A stretch of 64,000 bases of DNA from Bacillus sp. ZZV12-4809 (GTDB lineage Bacteria; Bacillota; Bacilli; Bacillales; Cytobacillaceae): contig NZ_VCRN01000001.1 of assembly GCF_009849585.1 (NCBI RefSeq), positions 62,001 through 126,000 of the forward strand, read 5' to 3'. The translations under genes and the position numbers were made by a program. How positions within the stretch are numbered: position 1 is the stretch's first letter; each line of letters opens with the position of its first letter. The notes beneath the pieces are model-generated. The model did no database searches. It was given only the letters and a program-made list of their open reading frames with translations, and was not told where the DNA came from. Of this stretch, positions 61,159 to 64,000 are shown piece by piece.

Positions 61159-62852
61159 TGCTCCTCTGTAATTCCTGCTGCTTTCCCTTCACGGCTGGAG
61201 TCAGCCGCTCCATATAAACGGCCCTTCTCCCGATCAATCTGGATAGCCTGAACATTTCCGATCCGGCTTGGCTTATCTCCAAATTCGAATCCCATGAATT
61301 CCATTTCTCCCTTGGATTTCATGCTTATGCCCGGTTCCCATTCAATTAGCGGGCCTGTTGTGGCAAAAATCCTGGGCTCTTCAATGGCTTCCTTTAAATT
61401 CATATCATGATCAATAATATTCACGATCGTCTGAAAAACCGAGCCAATAATAGTTGGACCTCCTGGAGAGCCAAGGGTCAGAACAGGCTGATCATCCTTG
61501 AACAAAATGGTCGGGCTTTTACAGCTGACCGGCCTTTTATCCGGTTTTGGCTCATTGACGCCGCCCGGATTGGCATCAAAGTCTGTCAGTTCATTGTTTA
61601 ATAAGAAGCCGTAGCCTTTCACCATAATTCCAGATCCAAATGGATGCTCAACGGTCGATGTACACGCTGCAATATTGCCCCATTGGTCAATTACCGTGAA
61701 ATGGGTGGTTTCACTTTTTTCTAAATCATCCGGCTGGCGGATAATCTGCTTTGGTTCCCCCTCTTGATAATTCCATGGGTTCCCAAAATCGATTGCATCA
61801 TTTCTTCTTTTAAAATTAATGGCTTTTACCCTTTCAGCTATATAATCATCATGAAGCAGCCCTTCAATTGGCAGATCTGTAAATTCAGGATCACCTGAAT
61901 AGGCAACCTTGTCAGCAAAAGCCAATCGCATGGCTTCCGTAATCAGATAATACTTCTCCCAGGACTTTGAATCATATTGGCTCAAATTAAACTTCTCCAG
62001 GATTTTCAGAATCTGGATGACCGTCACACCGCCTGCACTCGGAGGAGCTGATGAAGCGATCTTATAGCCTTTGTATTCTCCCCAAATAGGCTCATCGATC
62101 GTCAGACGGTAATTCTTAAGGTCCTCAAGTGTCATAAAGCCGCCTTCTTCTTTAAGGCACTTTACAATGGCTTCGGCAATCTCTCCCTCATAAAAAGAAG
62201 AAATTCCTTCTTTTTGAAGGATGCGGAATGTCTTCGCTAAATGCTCCTTTACAAGGCTGTCACCAGACTTAAGAGTTTTGCCTTCCGGAAAATAAAACGC
62301 TTTGGCTTCCTCACCAAGTCTGTAATGAAAGTTCTGAAGAGCTTCCTCCAGTACCCAGTTCACTTCCACACCGCTTTCCGCTGCTTCGATTGCCGGCTGG
62401 ATCAGATCGGCTAATGGTTTGGATCCATGTTCCTCAAGTGCTCTTTCAAAAGCTTTTAAGATACCCGGAATGCCTACTGCAGACCCATGCGTAGAGCGTT
62501 TGCGGAAGTCGATTACTTCTCCGTTGTCATCCAGAAACATTTCGGGATGAACGCCCTTTGGAGCCCGAGTGTGGCCATCAAATATTTTTACTTCTTTTTT
62601 CTTATTATCATAAACCATTAAAAATCCGCTTCCGCCAATACCTGTCATCATCGGCTCTACTACATTTAAAGCAAATTGGATGGCCGCTGCAGCATCCACT
62701 GCATTGCCGCCATCCCGCAATATTTTTTCTCCTATATCTGTAGCAACCGAATGAGGACTCACTACCATCCCCTTGGTTCCAACAGCTGTTTCTCTTTCAT
62801 GAGATTGTTTTTCCATATCGTTTGATAATGATTTCCCTCGTCTATACCCCAT
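61146..62852 (-). CDS. ggt: Gamma-glutamyltransferase
   Basis: Ntn-type gamma-glutamyltransferase of 568 residues, a precursor that cleaves itself before the catalytic Thr in ETTHFTVIDQWGN. Large-subunit features: GGNAVDAAAAIQFALNVVEPMMTGIGGSGFL, GHTRAP, STHGSAVGIPG and SAPPSAGGVTVIQILKILE. Small subunit: DKRPVSCKSPTILF and LGSPGGPTIIGSVFQ. No secretion signal is evident after the preferred start ATG 62852 (GGAGG upstream), so it may be cytoplasmic like YwrD-type proteins. It acts on gamma-glutamyl bonds of glutathione or peptides. Confidence 0.92.
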   Translation of the reverse strand: MGYRRGKSLSNDMEKQSHERETAVGTKGMVVSPHSVATDIGEKILRDGGNAVDAAAAIQFALNVVEPMMTGIGGSGFLMVYDNKKKEVKIFDGHTRAPKGVHPEMFLDDNGEVIDFRKRSTHGSAVGIPGILKAFERALEEHGSKPLADLIQPAIEAAESGVEVNWVLEEALQNFHYRLGEEAKAFYFPEGKTLKSGDSLVKEHLAKTFRILQKEGISSFYEGEIAEAIVKCLKEEGGFMTLEDLKNYRLTIDEPIWGEYKGYKIASSAPPSAGGVTVIQILKILEKFNLSQYDSKSWEKYYLITEAMRLAFADKVAYSGDPEFTDLPIEGLLHDDYIAERVKAINFKRRNDAIDFGNPWNYQEGEPKQIIRQPDDLEKSETTHFTVIDQWGNIAACTSTVEHPFGSGIMVKGYGFLLNNELTDFDANPGGVNEPKPDKRPVSCKSPTILFKDDQPVLTLGSPGGPTIIGSVFQTIVNIIDHDMNLKEAIEEPRIFATTGPLIEWEPGISMKSKGEMEFMGFEFGDKPSRIGNVQAIQIDREKGRLYGAADSSREGKAAGITEEQLKS

Positions 62853-62946
62853 AAATGTAACCTCCAAAAAATGTCCTATACCTGTATATAAGGGTTACCC
62901 CGTCTCCGTATATCTAAAACAACCATCATTAGGAAATAAAGCCAAT

Positions 62947-62980
62947 TAAAAATCCTCCACTCATACGAGCAGAGGATGTT
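62947..62980 (-). terminator. Intrinsic terminator after the YtxH-like gene
   Basis: ATCCTC (62952-62957) pairs with GAGGAT (62972-62977); on the minus strand TTTTTAATT follows. Confidence 0.65.
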
Positions 62981-62992
62981 TAATATCATTCA

Positions 62993-63619
62993 TTAAAGGT
63001 TATTGCTGTTCTTTTGAGTCCCGGGACTGTAAGTGACTGCACTTTCACTGCGCTCTGTCGGAAAAGCAGTATCAGTGCCGCTGGCTGAGCCTGCAGACTG
63101 ATAGTTTGAGCCCGATGAAGCTCCGCCGCTTCCTGCAGGGCTTTCCATTAATTCTGAACCTGCGTCTTTTACTTTTGATCCGATATCAGCCAGTTCGCTT
63201 TTTGCTTCCTTTGCTGTTGACATAGCATCGCTAGAGACCTCTTTTACCATGTCCATATTGCCGAAGACATCTTCATTAACACGCTGATATAAACTCTGTG
63301 CGTCTTTGATGGCATCTTTCAGGGTATTGGAAGCACTCTTAAATTGGTTAATCATCGTTTCTTTTACTTCACCGGGATTTTCCTTCACTTCTGAAATAAG
63401 GCTTGCTGATGAATCCTTAAGATCCATTGCCTTTGTTTTCACTTTTGTTCTGGTTGTACTGTCAAGCATGGCCAAGGCTCCGCCGATAATGCCGCCAATG
63501 ACAATGCCCTTCATCAGCTTGCTGTTCTGTGAATTATCCTGATCATAAGCCGTATTCATTCCTTGTCCATAATCAGTGCTCAAAGTATTTGTGGTATTAT
63601 ACGAGTTATTCTGTTCCAT
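62993..63619 (-). CDS. YtxH-like general stress / envelope-associated protein
   Basis: 208 residues. A polar N-terminus rich in Asn and Thr, then a glycine-rich hydrophobic helix (LMKGIVIGGIIGGALAMLD) as in YtxH proteins, and a long helical region (about 60-160) with Lys/Glu/Ala heptads resembling LEA or apolipoprotein-type sequences. The tail is Ser/Gly-rich and disordered. The ATG follows GAGGAGG. Stress-related function is inferred from family members. Confidence 0.75.
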   Translation of the reverse strand: MEQNNSYNTTNTLSTDYGQGMNTAYDQDNSQNSKLMKGIVIGGIIGGALAMLDSTTRTKVKTKAMDLKDSSASLISEVKENPGEVKETMINQFKSASNTLKDAIKDAQSLYQRVNEDVFGNMDMVKEVSSDAMSTAKEAKSELADIGSKVKDAGSELMESPAGSGGASSGSNYQSAGSASGTDTAFPTERSESAVTYSPGTQKNSNNL

Positions 63620-63788
63620 GTTAAATCCTCCTCTTATTATTAAAAATGTTTCGTCTGTGATATTGGATTAATTCCCGCATGAGGAGAAAATAAACGTTCT
63701 AATCCTAATTTTAGTCTAAACTATCGATTGACAAGGGGTTCCAAAGATTTAATAATGACAAAGGACTTAGATTTAAAAGGAGATTTAT

Positions 63789-64000
63789 ATGAAAACACAA
63801 CTTTCACCTATAACACCGGAATATGATCCATGGGAAGCTTATTCCGACATCGATCAGCACGGAAAAATGGTGCTTTCAAATATTGAATTTACAACCACTG
63901 TATTATGTAATATGCGCTGCGAACATTGCGCAGTCGGATATACCCTTCAGCCTAAGGACCCTCTTGCACTGCCTATCGACTTGCTTTTGAAAAGGCTGGA
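63789..64000 (+). CDS. yfkAB: Radical SAM protein YfkAB (partial, 3' end outside window)
   Basis: The visible 70 residues match the N-terminus of YfkAB: SPITPEYDPWEAYSDIDQHG, then FTTTVLCNMRCEHCAVGYTLQP with the C-x3-C-x2-C iron-sulfur motif and DPLALPIDLLLKRL. ATG 63789 follows AAAGGAG. Its presence near pdaA and the rlm gene supports synteny with B. subtilis. Its reaction is unknown. Confidence 0.9.
   Translation, partial: MKTQLSPITPEYDPWEAYSDIDQHGKMVLSNIEFTTTVLCNMRCEHCAVGYTLQPKDPLALPIDLLLKRL

Noticed and set aside
1..64000. CRISPR arrays, tRNA and rRNA genes
   Set aside because: No regularly spaced identical repeats of CRISPR type, and no tRNA cloverleaf or rRNA signature was recognised by eye; the integration sites are in a protein gene rather than a tRNA.

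Overview
The window reads as chromosome from a low-to-moderate GC, Gram-positive member of the Bacillaceae (Bacillus / Cytobacillus / Mesobacillus type). Evidence: strong GGAGG-type ribosome sites, TTG and GTG starts, an OhrR repressor, CgoX-type haem oxidase, sporulation-type PdaA deacetylase, an SE1561-family small protein, and the dus - rlm methyltransferase - AlkA-like glycosylase - pdaA - yfkAB set, which resembles the yfjN-yfjO-yfjP-pdaA-yfkAB neighbourhood of B. subtilis as I remember it. The species cannot be fixed by eye.

1-17.6 kb is a nitrogen-compound import and degradation locus. A partial lipoprotein solute-binding gene runs leftward, divergent from a four-gene peptide/nickel/opine-class ABC transporter (permeases 886-2731, ATPases 2747-4760). 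A compact histidine kinase, an AraC-type response regulator and a sodium:solute symporter homologue follow as an overlapping operon (4852-7618). On the minus strand a long cluster holds ureidoglycine aminohydrolase (allE), allantoate amidohydrolase (allC), allantoinase (allB), a cytosine-deaminase-like amidohydrolase, a second solute-binding protein and two further amidohydrolases. A small cupin gene at its end is frameshifted. The likely role is uptake of ureide, hydantoin or purine-related compounds and their stepwise hydrolysis.

17.7-29.8 kb is ordinary housekeeping and small accessory genes: DUF488, cgoX, a C45-type hydrolase, a DUF1835 protein, a glutathione peroxidase-ohrR operon with an operator-like palindrome, an AAA ATPase, a radical SAM protein, selO, a DUF1540 protein, a lipoprotein and a tRNA dihydrouridine synthase. 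Two copies of a 250-bp interspersed repeat lie at 17.7 and 28.5 kb.

30.0-54.9 kb is a foreign region between dus and the rlm methyltransferase gene. Three copies of that gene's 3' end occur (31159-31200, 34860-34907 and the intact gene at 54904), so I read it as two elements integrated in tandem at the same site. Element A (about 31.2-34.9 kb) is decayed: a broken serine recombinase, a frameshifted excisionase-like gene, small HTH genes and a possible structured RNA. Element B (about 34.9-54.9 kb, AT-rich by eye) carries three serine recombinase genes with small leader genes and 16-bp iterated sites, a type I restriction-modification system, and a group of probable anti-phage genes: a 1241-residue STAND-type NTPase with a nuclease-like N-terminus, a DUF6119-like protein, a four-helix membrane protein and a PLD-nuclease/OB-fold protein. 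This is the most likely place for an undescribed system.

54.9-64 kb returns to host genes: rlm methyltransferase, AlkA-like glycosylase, pdaA, class I fumarase, an SE1561 protein, a DUF421 membrane protein, gamma-glutamyltransferase, a YtxH-like protein and the start of yfkAB. No tRNA, rRNA or CRISPR array was seen. All family names come from reading motifs, not from searches.
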